Shown in pieces: positions 25,316 to 33,584 of a DNA stretch of 37,302 bases. Each line of letters begins with the position of its first letter. Within the stretch, counting starts at the first letter, position 1. The DNA comes from CAYVIB01 sp964451365 (GTDB lineage Bacteria; Pseudomonadota; Gammaproteobacteria; Pseudomonadales; Cellvibrionaceae): NCBI GenBank assembly GCA_964451365.1, contig CAYVIB010000042.1, forward strand, positions 1 to 37,302, in the 5' to 3' direction. The notes beneath the pieces are model-generated. The model saw only the letters and a program-made list of their open reading frames with translations, had not been told where the DNA came from and made no database searches. The translations under genes and the position numbers were made by a program.

Positions 25316-28300
25316 GAGTTCGCCCGCAGCATCACAACCGCCTGGCCCGCCGCCACGGGCTGGCCCTCGGTACGTAAAATCCCTTCCACCGTTCCACTTT
25401 CCGGCGCGGTGATTTCTATTTCCATTTTCATGGACTCGAGCACACAAAGTGTCTGCCCGGCTTCAACACGTTGTCCTTTTTCCACCTGCCACTGCCAGAG
25501 ATTACCGGCGATATGGCTTTCCACCACAACGCAATTATCCGGCACGGAAAGCGTATCCTCTTCGATACCATTTTCGGACAGCGTATCGAAGTTAATCTGC
25601 CCACTCTCCACCCAGCGCTGTAGTTCCTCTTCGAAAGCTTTGTCCCGGCTTTGGGTAAACGCCTGTATCGATGATTTGTTGGCATCGATAAACCGATTGT
25701 ATTCGCGGATGCTGAATTCGGCCTGCTCGATTTTCAGTGGGTAGTTACCTCGGGGAAACTCCCGGCGGATATTGACCAGTTCCTCCGTGCCGACCTCATA
25801 AAACCGGATCTGGTCGAAAAAGCGCAACAGCCACGGTTTTTCGAATTCCGGTGTTTTGCGGTGTCGGTTCCACATTTGCAAGGTGCGCCCGACAAACTGG
25901 TAGCCGCCTGGTCCTTCCATACCGTATATGCACAAATAGGAGCCGCCGATACCCACGGAATTTTCCGCTGTCCAGGTACGTGCCGGATTGTACTTGGTGG
26001 TGACCAGGCGATGACGGGGGTCGAGCGGCGTCGCAACCGGCGCGCCGAGATAGACATCACCCAACCCCATCACCACATAGCTGGCATCGAACACGATTTT
26101 TTTTACATCATCGATCGATTCCAGGCCGTTTATCCTGCGGATAAATTCAATATTGCTGGGGCACCAGGGCGCATCCCGGCGCACGGACTGCATGTACTTT
26201 TTAATCGCCAGTCCGCAAGCCTCATCGTCCCACGACAGCGGCAGGTGAACGATACGCGACGGCACAGAAATATTGTCCAGATTCTGAAGCTGCTCTTCTC
26301 CGCGTTCCAGTATTTGAATGAGTTCGGAAAGAGGTAGGCGCTGACTGTCGTAATGAACCTGCAGCGAGCGGATTCCCGGCGTAAGTTCACGAATACCGGG
26401 AATGGATTGTTCCCGAAGCCAAAGCATCATCGCGTGGACACGAAAACGCAGGGCGATATTGAGTTCCAATGGGCCGTACTCGATCAACAGGAATTTATCG
26501 CCGGCGGGGCGATAAACCACGGCCGGCCGGTGGTCTTGCGGCGCAAGCGTTTTATAAACCGGAGATGCTTTTTGCGGATCGACCAAAACCGGTGTGCTGC
26601 TTTTTTCCGGCAAAGCAAGATCGGCAAGAATTTTTTCCTGCTCCCGCTCCAGTGCGTTCGCCGATGACTGGTCGATCGCAATAAACCGAACCTTATCACC
26701 TGCTTTTAGCTGGCCGAGTTTCCACAAATCCGCGGCGATAACCGTGGCGGGACAAACAAAACCGCCCAGCGAGGGTCCATCGGGACCTAGAATCACCGGC
26801 ATGTCCCCGGTAAAATCCACCGTGCCGACAGCGTAGGCGTTGTCGTGAATGTTCGACGGATGCATGCCCGCCTCGCCACCCGACGCGCGGGCCCACTTCG
26901 GTTTCGGGCCGATCAGGCGGATACCGGTGCGACTGGAATTGTAGTGGACTTCCCAGTGCGTTTTGAAAAAAGTTTCCATGTCCTCATGGGTGAAGAAATC
27001 CGGCGCGCCGTGAGGACCGTATATCGCCCCCAGTATCCAGGCGTTGGTAAATGACGGAATAATTTTATTATCAAAAGTTTTAACCGGGCGCCCCGTATAC
27101 GCTTCAATATGAAGCACATCACCGGTTTTTAATGCGCGTCCGCTAAAACCGCCGAACTGCCCAAGGGTAAAGGTGGATTTGGATCCCAGATAATTATTGG
27201 CTTCCAGACCGCCGGCCACCGCAAGATAAGCGCGCGCACCCGCTGATTTTACTTTCCCGATTTTGAGTATCTGTCCCGCCGCAACTTCTTTTACCTGGTT
27301 GACTTCCAGCGGTCTCCCGCCGAGTTCAATTTCTATTTCCGCACCGGTGGCAACAATTAACGTGGGGCAATTAAATTTAAGGATGGGCCCGCTGAGGGTA
27401 ATTTCCAGTCCCGCGGCACCTTGCGGGTTGCCCAGCAAGCGATTGGCCAGTCGAAACGCATAACTGTCGAAAGGGCCGGAAGGAGGAACACCCACATCCC
27501 AGTATCCGGAGCGCCCAGGATAGTCCTGAATCGTCGTCATTGTGCCCGGCGAAATAACATCGATGGTATTGGCACTGTAGCTAAAACCAGCCAGGTAACG
27601 GGTGAATATTTCGCCCTGGCGAAACATATCCGTATTCAGAATGGCACGGACATAATCCTTGTTCGTTTCCACGCCCTGAATTGTAATTTGTCCCAGCGTT
27701 TGGCTCAGCCGGGCGAGCGCGGATTGACGGTCCAGAGCCCAACAAATCACTTTCGCCAGCATCGGGTCGAAGTAAGGTGAAACCTCCAGCCCCAGCTCTA
27801 CCCAGTGATCGATACGCAGGTATTTGCCATCCTGTTCCGGGAAAGAAACTTCACTGAGCAACCCGGCGGACGGCATAAAATTATTGGCCGGATTTTCCGC
27901 ATAGATTCTCGCTTGAACAGCATGGCCATTACAGACTAAATATTTGCCCAACTCCCCAAGGTCATCCAGTTCACTCGCCGCCAGTTTTACCATCCACTCG
28001 ACCAGATCCACACCGTACACCTGTTCGGTTACGCCGTGCTCAACCTGCAAACGGGTGTTCACCTCCAGAAAATAAAAGCGGGATTCACTCTGATCGTAAA
28101 TAAACTCCACAGTACCGGCACCGCGATAACTGACCGATGACATCAGGCGAACCGCGGTTTCGTGTAAATTGCGGCGAACCTTTTCAGGTATATTGGGTGC
28201 GGGCGTTTCCTCAATCACCTTTTGATTGCGCCGCTGACTGGAACAGTCCCTCTCACCGAGTGCAATCGCATGGCCGTTGCCATCGCCAAATATCTGCACC

Positions 28301-28926
28301 TCAATATGGCGCGCGTACTCAATATATTTTTCGATAAAAACACCGTCGTTGGAAAAGTTATTTGCGCTCAGGCGTTTTACGCTGGCAAATGCCTGCTTCA
28401 ACTGACTTTCGTCGACGCAAACCTGCATTCCGATACCGCCACCGCCGGCAGTGCTTTTGAGAATGACCGGGTAACCGACCACAGCCGCCTGATGCAATGC
28501 GGTATCCACGCTCTCCAGCAAACCGGTGCCCGGAAGCAGCGGAACATCGTTACCCAGTGCGATATCCCTGGCGGTGTGCTTTAAACCGAAATCGCGCATC
28601 TGCGCCGGCGTCGGTCCGATAAATACCACACCGTGACTTTCGCACCGCTCAACAAATTCCGGGTTCTCACTCAAAAAACCATAGCCGGGATGCACCGCAT
28701 CGACACCGCTCGAGGAGATGATTTGAAATATTTTTTCCTGGTCGAGGTAAGTTCCCGTCGCCGCGCCGGCCCCAAGGCTAAACGCCTGGTCCGCCAGCCT
28801 GACATGCAGCGAATCCGCATCCTCCTTGCTGAAGATGGCAACGGACTGAACACCAAGTTTTTTCAGGGTACGGATTATTCTGACAGCAATCGCACCCCGG
28901 TTGGCTATCAACACCTTTTCGAACAT
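25312..28926 (-). CDS. Biotin-dependent guanidine (urea-type) carboxylase
   Basis: This 1204-residue cytoplasmic multidomain enzyme has a biotin carboxylase domain at residues 1-450 (KVLIANRGAIAVRI start, GGGGIGM glycine-rich loop, EVNTRLQVEHGVTE). A KipA/AHS2-like domain follows near SPGTMTTIQDYPGRSGYWD and a KipI/AHS1-like domain near 790-1000. A C-terminal biotinyl carrier domain carries biotin at K1167 (ESMKMEIE). The layout and length are those of urea carboxylase. Proteins of this type beside DUF1989 genes and a guanidine-I riboswitch are guanidine carboxylases, with urea a poorer substrate, so that is the preferred call. ATG 28926 is chosen because it begins the canonical MFEKVLIANRG; the upstream extension is not family-like. 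It sits between the DUF1989 pair and allophanate hydrolase. Confidence 0.9.
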   Translation of the reverse strand: MFEKVLIANRGAIAVRIIRTLKKLGVQSVAIFSKEDADSLHVRLADQAFSLGAGAATGTYLDQEKIFQIISSSGVDAVHPGYGFLSENPEFVERCESHGVVFIGPTPAQMRDFGLKHTARDIALGNDVPLLPGTGLLESVDTALHQAAVVGYPVILKSTAGGGGIGMQVCVDESQLKQAFASVKRLSANNFSNDGVFIEKYIEYARHIEVQIFGDGNGHAIALGERDCSSQRRNQKVIEETPAPNIPEKVRRNLHETAVRLMSSVSYRGAGTVEFIYDQSESRFYFLEVNTRLQVEHGVTEQVYGVDLVEWMVKLAASELDDLGELGKYLVCNGHAVQARIYAENPANNFMPSAGLLSEVSFPEQDGKYLRIDHWVELGLEVSPYFDPMLAKVICWALDRQSALARLSQTLGQITIQGVETNKDYVRAILNTDMFRQGEIFTRYLAGFSYSANTIDVISPGTMTTIQDYPGRSGYWDVGVPPSGPFDSYAFRLANRLLGNPQGAAGLEITLSGPILKFNCPTLIVATGAEIEIELGGRPLEVNQVKEVAAGQILKIGKVKSAGARAYLAVAGGLEANNYLGSKSTFTLGQFGGFSGRALKTGDVLHIEAYTGRPVKTFDNKIIPSFTNAWILGAIYGPHGAPDFFTHEDMETFFKTHWEVHYNSSRTGIRLIGPKPKWARASGGEAGMHPSNIHDNAYAVGTVDFTGDMPVILGPDGPSLGGFVCPATVIAADLWKLGQLKAGDKVRFIAIDQSSANALEREQEKILADLALPEKSSTPVLVDPQKASPVYKTLAPQDHRPAVVYRPAGDKFLLIEYGPLELNIALRFRVHAMMLWLREQSIPGIRELTPGIRSLQVHYDSQRLPLSELIQILERGEEQLQNLDNISVPSRIVHLPLSWDDEACGLAIKKYMQSVRRDAPWCPSNIEFIRRINGLESIDDVKKIVFDASYVVMGLGDVYLGAPVATPLDPRHRLVTTKYNPARTWTAENSVGIGGSYLCIYGMEGPGGYQFVGRTLQMWNRHRKTPEFEKPWLLRFFDQIRFYEVGTEELVNIRREFPRGNYPLKIEQAEFSIREYNRFIDANKSSIQAFTQSRDKAFEEELQRWVESGQINFDTLSENGIEEDTLSVPDNCVVVESHIAGNLWQWQVEKGQRVEAGQTLCVLESMKMEIEITAPESGTVEGILRTEGQPVAAGQAVVMLRANS

Positions 28927-28993
28927 GAAATTACATCTCGTGACGGCGGGTCGTCCCGCCATTATCGATATTCGTCCGGGTCGTCCCGAAGAA

Positions 28994-29632
28994 CTAATTC
29001 CAAATAACCACTTCAATTGGTGTCGGGTTATATCCGTTGCAGGGATTGTTAAGTTGCGGACAGTTCGATATCAGCACGATAACATCCATACAGGCCTTCA
29101 TCTCCACGTATTTACCCGGCGCGGAAATACCGTCCGCAAACGTCAACCCGCCCTCTTCAGTCACCGGCACATTCATAAAAAAATTGATATTGTGCGTAAT
29201 GTCGCGCTTGCTCAGCCCCAACTCCTCGTGTTCGGCAATCGCCAGCATCCAACTGTCGCGACAGGCGTGCATACAGCGCTTTTCCAGATCGTAGCGTACG
29301 GTATTGCTTTCCGTTGCGCAGGCGCCGCCCAATGTGTCGTGCCGGCCGCAAATGTCCGCCACGATTTCCAGCATTTCGTTACCGAGGTTGGACAGTAATT
29401 TTGTTCCAGCGGTAAGATAGACATTGCCCTGTTCGCGGATGGTATCCATCGCGCTGTACCTTTCGCCGACATCATTGGCGCTATAGAACAGGGTGTCGGC
29501 CGCCTGGTTGCCTTCCAGGTCGAGAATCCGGAGGGTCTGGCCACGACTGATTTTTTTCAGGAAATAATCACCGGCGGAAACAATCTCCCGATAACTCGCG
29601 TTCTCGATTTTAAGTGCACTTTCCCGAATCAT
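28994..29632 (-). CDS. DUF1989 protein UAAP2, probable carboxyguanidine deiminase subunit
   Basis: This cytoplasmic protein of about 212 residues is of the urea-amidolyase-associated UAAP2 type (DUF1989). Conserved features are LDLEGNQAADTLFY, a GGACATES cysteine segment, HNINFFMNVP, and the C-terminal NCPQLNNPCNGYNPTPI motif with two cysteines. In guanidine-degrading operons a pair of DUF1989 proteins (CgdA/CgdB) removes one nitrogen from carboxyguanidine to form allophanate, which fills the gap between carboxylase and hydrolase. I use ATG 29632, which overlaps the upstream stop as ATGA; ATG 29641 three codons earlier is possible but has its GGG too close. This copy keeps the full cysteine set and is probably the catalytic member. 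Confidence 0.85.
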   Translation of the reverse strand: MIRESALKIENASYREIVSAGDYFLKKISRGQTLRILDLEGNQAADTLFYSANDVGERYSAMDTIREQGNVYLTAGTKLLSNLGNEMLEIVADICGRHDTLGGACATESNTVRYDLEKRCMHACRDSWMLAIAEHEELGLSKRDITHNINFFMNVPVTEEGGLTFADGISAPGKYVEMKACMDVIVLISNCPQLNNPCNGYNPTPIEVVIWN

Positions 29633-30351
29633 GCCGACCATCCCAGATAATAAAGTCGATTGTTTTCAAAGCCACGCCGGTTTTCCGGGCGGAAGTTACG
29701 ACAATAATCATCATCGGCAACCGCTTCCGCTTTAAAGAATTCAAAGTTGACCGGTGTCCTGGGGTAGGCCTTCTTCCGGTTCAGGGGATGTGGGCAAGTG
29801 TGAAAAACAGCCAGGGTATCCATTTCAAAACGCAACGATATATAACTGCCGGGAGTGGAATGATCTTCGACCAGCTGTAGATTCCCCTCCCCGTCCGCCG
29901 TCACCTTACTAAAGAAATTTATGTTGAAGGCCAGATCCTTCCCGCCCAAACCGTATTTGGCCAGTTCCACCAGGAAACTGTCGTAACCGTTTTGCTGCCA
30001 CTCGTTGCGCGCCTGCTGATAATTCTTCTTCCCCCACAACGCCTCGACCGAGGAACGGGTAGAGTTGCCGCACACCGTTTCGTGCCAGCCAACGCTGTCC
30101 TCCACAATCGAGCAAAAAATCCGCCCCATATCGGAGTACAGGCAGTTACCGCGCGTCAATTTAAATGTGTGCTGACACTTTAAAGTGTCCGGTGCGTTAT
30201 AACGCTCCAGCGGATTTTCCGGGTTATAAAACAGCGCCGCCAGATTCGCTCCGCCACTTAGATCCGTCAGCCGCAGCAGTGTGCCGCGCCTGACGCGAAA
30301 CGACCAGTGGCTCGCTGGAGGAAGCTCGTAGGAGTACAGCAATTCACTCAT
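29629..30351 (-). CDS. DUF1989 protein UAAP1, probable carboxyguanidine deiminase subunit
   Basis: The 240-residue cytoplasmic protein is paralogous to its downstream neighbour: TDLSGGANLAALFYN, VGWHETVCGNST and FNINFFSKV align with the UAAP2 motifs. In place of the NCPQ...NPC segment it has HTCPHPLNRKKAYPRTPV, with only one cysteine, so it may be the supporting half of a heteromer. Its ATG at 30351 lies within the end of the ATPase gene (8-base overlap), consistent with one polycistronic mRNA. By context it belongs to the guanidine pathway, between import and hydrolysis of allophanate. Activity by itself is uncertain. Confidence 0.84.
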   Translation of the reverse strand: MSELLYSYELPPASHWSFRVRRGTLLRLTDLSGGANLAALFYNPENPLERYNAPDTLKCQHTFKLTRGNCLYSDMGRIFCSIVEDSVGWHETVCGNSTRSSVEALWGKKNYQQARNEWQQNGYDSFLVELAKYGLGGKDLAFNINFFSKVTADGEGNLQLVEDHSTPGSYISLRFEMDTLAVFHTCPHPLNRKKAYPRTPVNFEFFKAEAVADDDYCRNFRPENRRGFENNRLYYLGWSA

Positions 30352-31147
30352 AATTGACTACCTGTTGCATATTTATTTCTTTGGTTTTTTCCACTGATCG
30401 ATCGATCTTGTTAAAGGTCAGCTCATCGCATTTCCCCACCGGCAGGTCATAAGTAATCCGCGCTCCGTAAGCACCCGGCGCCTGTGGGTCGTGCCGGTCC
30501 TTATCGAAAACCCAAAGACGGGTACCGAGATAAAACCCTTCTTTTATATCGTGGGTGATCATAAACACCGTCAGCTTATGTTCACGCCACAAACGTATTA
30601 CCAACTGGTGCATATCGGCTCGTATCCCGGGGTCCAGCGCACCAAAGGGCTCATCCAGCAAGAGAATTCGCGGCTTTTTGATCAGCGACTGAGCCAGAGC
30701 GAGGCGTTGCTGCATTCCGCCGGAGAGTTCATGCGGATATTTATTTATCGATGCCGACAGGCCGACCGCATCGATCATATCCATTGCTTCCTGCCTCGCC
30801 TTGCGCGCCGCGTTTCCAAACAAACGGCCCAACAGAGGGCTTTGCTCCAGTTCCCTGGCTATAACCACATTTTGTAGCACCGTCAAATGGGGAAATACGG
30901 AATAGCGCTGAAAAACAATACCTCGATCTTCGTTTGGTTCCGCGACGATTTGTTTTCCTTCCAGGCGTATTTCACCGCGCGAAGCGGTTTCTGTGCCCAG
31001 CAACATTTTCAGGAATGTGGTTTTGCCGCAACCCGACGCACCAACGATAGTAATAAACTCGCCTTCATTGACACGGCTGTTAATCTGTTCCAGAACAACC
31101 TGGTCTCCGTATTCCTTCCACAGATTTTTTATTTCGATAAAAATCAT
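30344..31147 (-). CDS. ABC transporter ATP-binding protein (SsuB/TauB type), guanidine uptake
   Basis: This 267-residue cytoplasmic ATPase energises the permease encoded just upstream. It has Walker A GASGCGKTT, Q-loop region GIVFQRYSVFPHLTV, signature LSGGMQQRLA, Walker B ILLLDEPFGALD and switch histidine in MITHD. It resembles nitrate/sulfonate/taurine importers. ATG 31147 overlaps the permease stop (ATGA); the open frame continues upstream but MIFIEIKNLWKEYG is the family start. Downstream it overlaps UAAP1. The substrate is inferred from the guanidine-I riboswitch and from co-transcription with the degradative genes. Confidence 0.92.
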   Translation of the reverse strand: MIFIEIKNLWKEYGDQVVLEQINSRVNEGEFITIVGASGCGKTTFLKMLLGTETASRGEIRLEGKQIVAEPNEDRGIVFQRYSVFPHLTVLQNVVIARELEQSPLLGRLFGNAARKARQEAMDMIDAVGLSASINKYPHELSGGMQQRLALAQSLIKKPRILLLDEPFGALDPGIRADMHQLVIRLWREHKLTVFMITHDIKEGFYLGTRLWVFDKDRHDPQAPGAYGARITYDLPVGKCDELTFNKIDRSVEKTKEINMQQVVNYE

Positions 31148-31971
31148 ATATTGCCACCGCCTTGTGAATGAAACCACGGATAAATGAAGAGAGAAATTTT
31201 CCGTAGCAATAAATCCAGGCAGAAAGCAAGCAGCGTAATCCAGGCAACATACGGCAGGATGACATCCATCGACATATACCGGCGCACGAGAAAAATCCGG
31301 TAGCCAAGGCCGTCGGTGGATGCGATGGCCTCGGCTGCAATTAAAAACAACCAGGCCGCACCCAGCGACAGGCGAATGCCGGCAATCAGGCGCGGCATCA
31401 CTTGCGGAACAACGACGCGCAAAATGATTTGCCAGGTATTGGCTCCCAACGTCTGCGCCTTGATAAATTGCTCCTCGGGAATTTCCATCACGCGCTGAAG
31501 CATGTCGCGAGTGAGGAACGGGGTTATGCCGATGACAATTAGCACTACCTTGGACACTTCACCCAAGCCAAACACGATAAACAGTACAGGCAGGATAGCC
31601 ATCGGAGGGATCAGGGAAACCGCCGTTACCAAAGGCGAGAGATTTGCCCGCAGGAAAGGCATCGTTCCCATTAGCACACCAAATAACAGCGCAATCAGCG
31701 CACTGATTCCCACCCCCACCGCCAGGCGTTTCAAGCTGCTTGCGGTATCCTGCCAAAGTAGATATTCGCCGCTGCGCTTGCTGGGCTCGAATGCCACTCT
31801 CTCTATGGCATCCGCAAAAGTGGAAAATGCCGGCAGCAGTTTATCGTCCGCGTTTTCAGCCAGCCGCGCATTGGACGCGGAAATATAAACGATGATTAAA
31901 ATAAAGAAAGGCAAAATGCCCAGCAGCCACCGCATGGCGGTAGAAGGATGTTGGTTTATCAGCTTTTTCAT
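31144..31971 (-). CDS. ABC transporter permease (SsuC/TauC type), guanidine uptake
   Basis: The 275-residue inner-membrane protein has about six hydrophobic helices, the first at residues 14-32. The cytoplasmic EAA-type loop reads IKAQTLGANTWQIILRVVVPQ, which contacts the ATPase. It belongs to the binding-protein-dependent permeases for nitrate, sulfonates and taurine. It starts at ATG 31971, about 55 bases after the binding-protein gene, and ends inside the start of the ATPase gene. Together with these two it forms a complete importer. Confidence 0.92.
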   Translation of the reverse strand: MKKLINQHPSTAMRWLLGILPFFILIIVYISASNARLAENADDKLLPAFSTFADAIERVAFEPSKRSGEYLLWQDTASSLKRLAVGVGISALIALLFGVLMGTMPFLRANLSPLVTAVSLIPPMAILPVLFIVFGLGEVSKVVLIVIGITPFLTRDMLQRVMEIPEEQFIKAQTLGANTWQIILRVVVPQVMPRLIAGIRLSLGAAWLFLIAAEAIASTDGLGYRIFLVRRYMSMDVILPYVAWITLLAFCLDLLLRKISLFIYPWFHSQGGGNI

Positions 31972-32025
31972 CTACATTCTGCCTTGGAGTTTTACTTCCG
32001 TGTTTATTTTTCCGCTTGGGTTTTT

Positions 32026-33093
32026 TTATAGTTTGCCGTCGGCCGCCATCGCCATATAACTGGGATCGAAGCGCAATTTGATATTGGATTTGCTGCCGTA
32101 GACACCGCTGGGCGTTCCCACGCCGATAAAACCCGCGTCCGATGCACCCTCGCCCAGCAGGCCGTGGTCAAAGGAAAATTCGGCAACGTATTTCATCGTA
32201 GTTTTGAGTTTGTCGCTATTGACGAACTCAACGGCGTCCTTCGGCTTGTAAAACATTTTGGTGGATGCCAGTTGCGCTTCATAACCTGCCAGATCGGTTC
32301 CCGATGCTTCCCCCATATACGCTCGCACAGCCTCGCCTTTTTTACCTTCGATACTCATCTGCTCCATAATTTCGTACCACGCACCAGTCAACGCTTTGCC
32401 GAACTTCGGATTCTTCGCCAGTGTGTCGGTATTCACCACCATCAGATCGATAATTTCTCCCGGGATCCGCGATGAGTCGTAAACTTTGTTGGCATTGGGA
32501 AGGCCGTCGATTTCGCTCAGCAGCGGATTCCATGTCACCACCGCGGTAACATCGTCGGTATTGAAAGCAGCCACCATATCGGCGTCCGAGGTGTTAACGA
32601 CCGAGACATCTTTTTCGGCCATTCCAACGGATTCCAGGCCGCGAGCAAGCAGATAATGGGAAACACTCAATTCGACCAGGTTAACGCGCTGTCCCTTGAT
32701 ATCCTTGAGCGATTTTTTTCCCTTTAGTACCACGCCATCGTTGCCATTGGAAAAATCCCCCACAATCAATGCTGTGGAATCAACGCCGCCGGCGGCGGGG
32801 ATGGTCAGCGCATCCATATTCGTCATCGTGCAGCCGTCAAACTGGCCCGCCGTGTATTGATTTATCGATTCGATATAGTCATTGATCTGCACAACATCGA
32901 TTTCAATACCGTATTTGTCGGCCCATTTTTTTACGATGCCTTTTTCGGCGCCGTAATCCCAAGGCATCCAGCCAACGTAAATGGACCAGCAGACACTGAA
33001 TTTTTTTCGCTCGCCGTCTTCGGCAAAGGAGGAAAGACTGGAAAAAAGGAAGAGAAATAAAAGAGAAATTTTAATTAGAGTTTTACTGAGCAT
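32026..33093 (-). CDS. ABC transporter periplasmic substrate-binding protein (NMT1/THI5-like), guanidine uptake
   Basis: This 355-residue precursor has a clear signal peptide (KTLIKISLLFLFLFSSLSSFA, cleavage before EDGERK). The mature protein resembles those annotated as putative urea ABC transporter binding proteins: VCWSIYVGWMPWDYG, GQFDGCTMTNMDALTIPAAGGVD, WNPLLSEI and GVYGSKSNIKLRFDPSYM. Aromatic residues near the N terminus of the mature chain (WSIYVGWMPW) could form a cation-binding pocket suited to guanidinium, which is inference. ATG 33093 is preceded by GGGAGG at 33106-33101, a strong ribosome-binding site. It is the first gene after the guanidine-I riboswitch, so its product is probably the guanidine receptor of the importer. 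Confidence 0.9.
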   Translation of the reverse strand: MLSKTLIKISLLFLFLFSSLSSFAEDGERKKFSVCWSIYVGWMPWDYGAEKGIVKKWADKYGIEIDVVQINDYIESINQYTAGQFDGCTMTNMDALTIPAAGGVDSTALIVGDFSNGNDGVVLKGKKSLKDIKGQRVNLVELSVSHYLLARGLESVGMAEKDVSVVNTSDADMVAAFNTDDVTAVVTWNPLLSEIDGLPNANKVYDSSRIPGEIIDLMVVNTDTLAKNPKFGKALTGAWYEIMEQMSIEGKKGEAVRAYMGEASGTDLAGYEAQLASTKMFYKPKDAVEFVNSDKLKTTMKYVAEFSFDHGLLGEGASDAGFIGVGTPSGVYGSKSNIKLRFDPSYMAMAADGKL

Positions 33094-33097
33094 GGGT

Positions 33098-33161
33098 TAA
33101 CCTCCCAGGGGTTACACGGAAAATGTAGAGGACTCAATGGCACGATTTCTCGTCTTGCCAT
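33098..33161 (-). promoter_or_regulatory. Expression platform of the guanidine riboswitch (alternative pairings near the SD)
   Basis: Between aptamer and start codon, RNA from 33119 to 33110 (CCGUGUAACC) is perfectly complementary over 10 bases to the aptamer segment 33198-33189 (GGUUACACGG), which contains the conserved ACGG. The same region can instead form a 5-bp hairpin UAACC/GGUUA (33114-33110 with 33102-33098) that covers part of the Shine-Dalgarno GGGAGG (33106-33101). A separate hairpin with 5+4 bp occupies 33161-33137. No terminator T-run is seen, so control of translation is more likely. The direction of the switch cannot be settled by eye. Confidence 0.55.
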
Positions 33162-33162
33162 C

Positions 33163-33323
33163 TTGCAACCTCCCGGGCTTTTGTCCCGCCGTGTAACCTG
33201 TAGTGAATTCGCAAAACGATTCACTGGCAGGTCGACCGCTCTCGGACCAGGCATCGCGTTTCTATTTGTTAGTTACTACTGTCACTACACAAACGCGACC
33301 GGAACCCTAGCTGTCCTGTTGAA
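33163..33323 (-). promoter_or_regulatory. Guanidine-I riboswitch aptamer (ykkC class)
   Basis: Read on the minus strand, the leader has the conserved blocks of the ykkC/guanidine-I aptamer in order and spacing: GCTAGGGTTCCG (about 33312-33301), TGGTCCGAGAGC (33250-33239), and ACGGCGGGACAAAAGC followed by CCGGGAGG (about 33191-33169). The middle stem CAGTGAATCG/CGAATTCACT and a possible closing CAAC/GTTG pair fit the expected fold. In this class guanidinium binding turns on genes for guanidine export or degradation. It lies between its host operon and divergent cysE and starts about 70 bases before the first gene, leaving room for an expression platform. Ends are approximate. Confidence 0.93.
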
Positions 33324-33584
33324 CTGTATTTTACACAAAAAAACCGAGTTGTCTCGATAACATTGTGTCATCGAATCCTCTTGCCCCGTGAATGCAAGCG
33401 CCAGGCCAACCGCTGTAGTCGCTAAATTACCTTGTGTGTCAGCCGTTTTTATTGATTTTTCCGCCCCAATTTTGGGCGCGCATACCAATTGCGCACCGTT
33501 TTGTTACCTTCAGCCTACACACCACTGGAAAAAAAAAGACAGCGGCCTAATAATAGGAACCTGCTGAATTACAAGGAGCACTGC
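33324..33584. other. Promoter region between the guanidine operon and cysE
   Basis: About 260 bases without a gene, holding the divergent promoters for the riboswitch transcript and cysE. A TAAAAT that could be a -10 for the minus strand lies near 33333-33328, just before the aptamer, but no good -35 is present. A C/G-rich hairpin (CGCCC/GGGCG) is near 33461-33479. Nothing else was recognised. Confidence 0.35.

Noticed and set aside
25316..25447. Upstream extension of the allophanate hydrolase frame
   Set aside because: It lies inside the biotin-carrier end of the carboxylase gene. The ATGA overlap at 25315 matches the pattern of the operon and the MRRLGE start gives normal length.
33337..33356. 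CGAG/CTCG hairpin followed by seven T on the minus strand, just upstream of the riboswitch
   Set aside because: The stem is only four base pairs, too weak for a terminator, and no minus-strand gene ends nearby. It may simply be promoter-region DNA.
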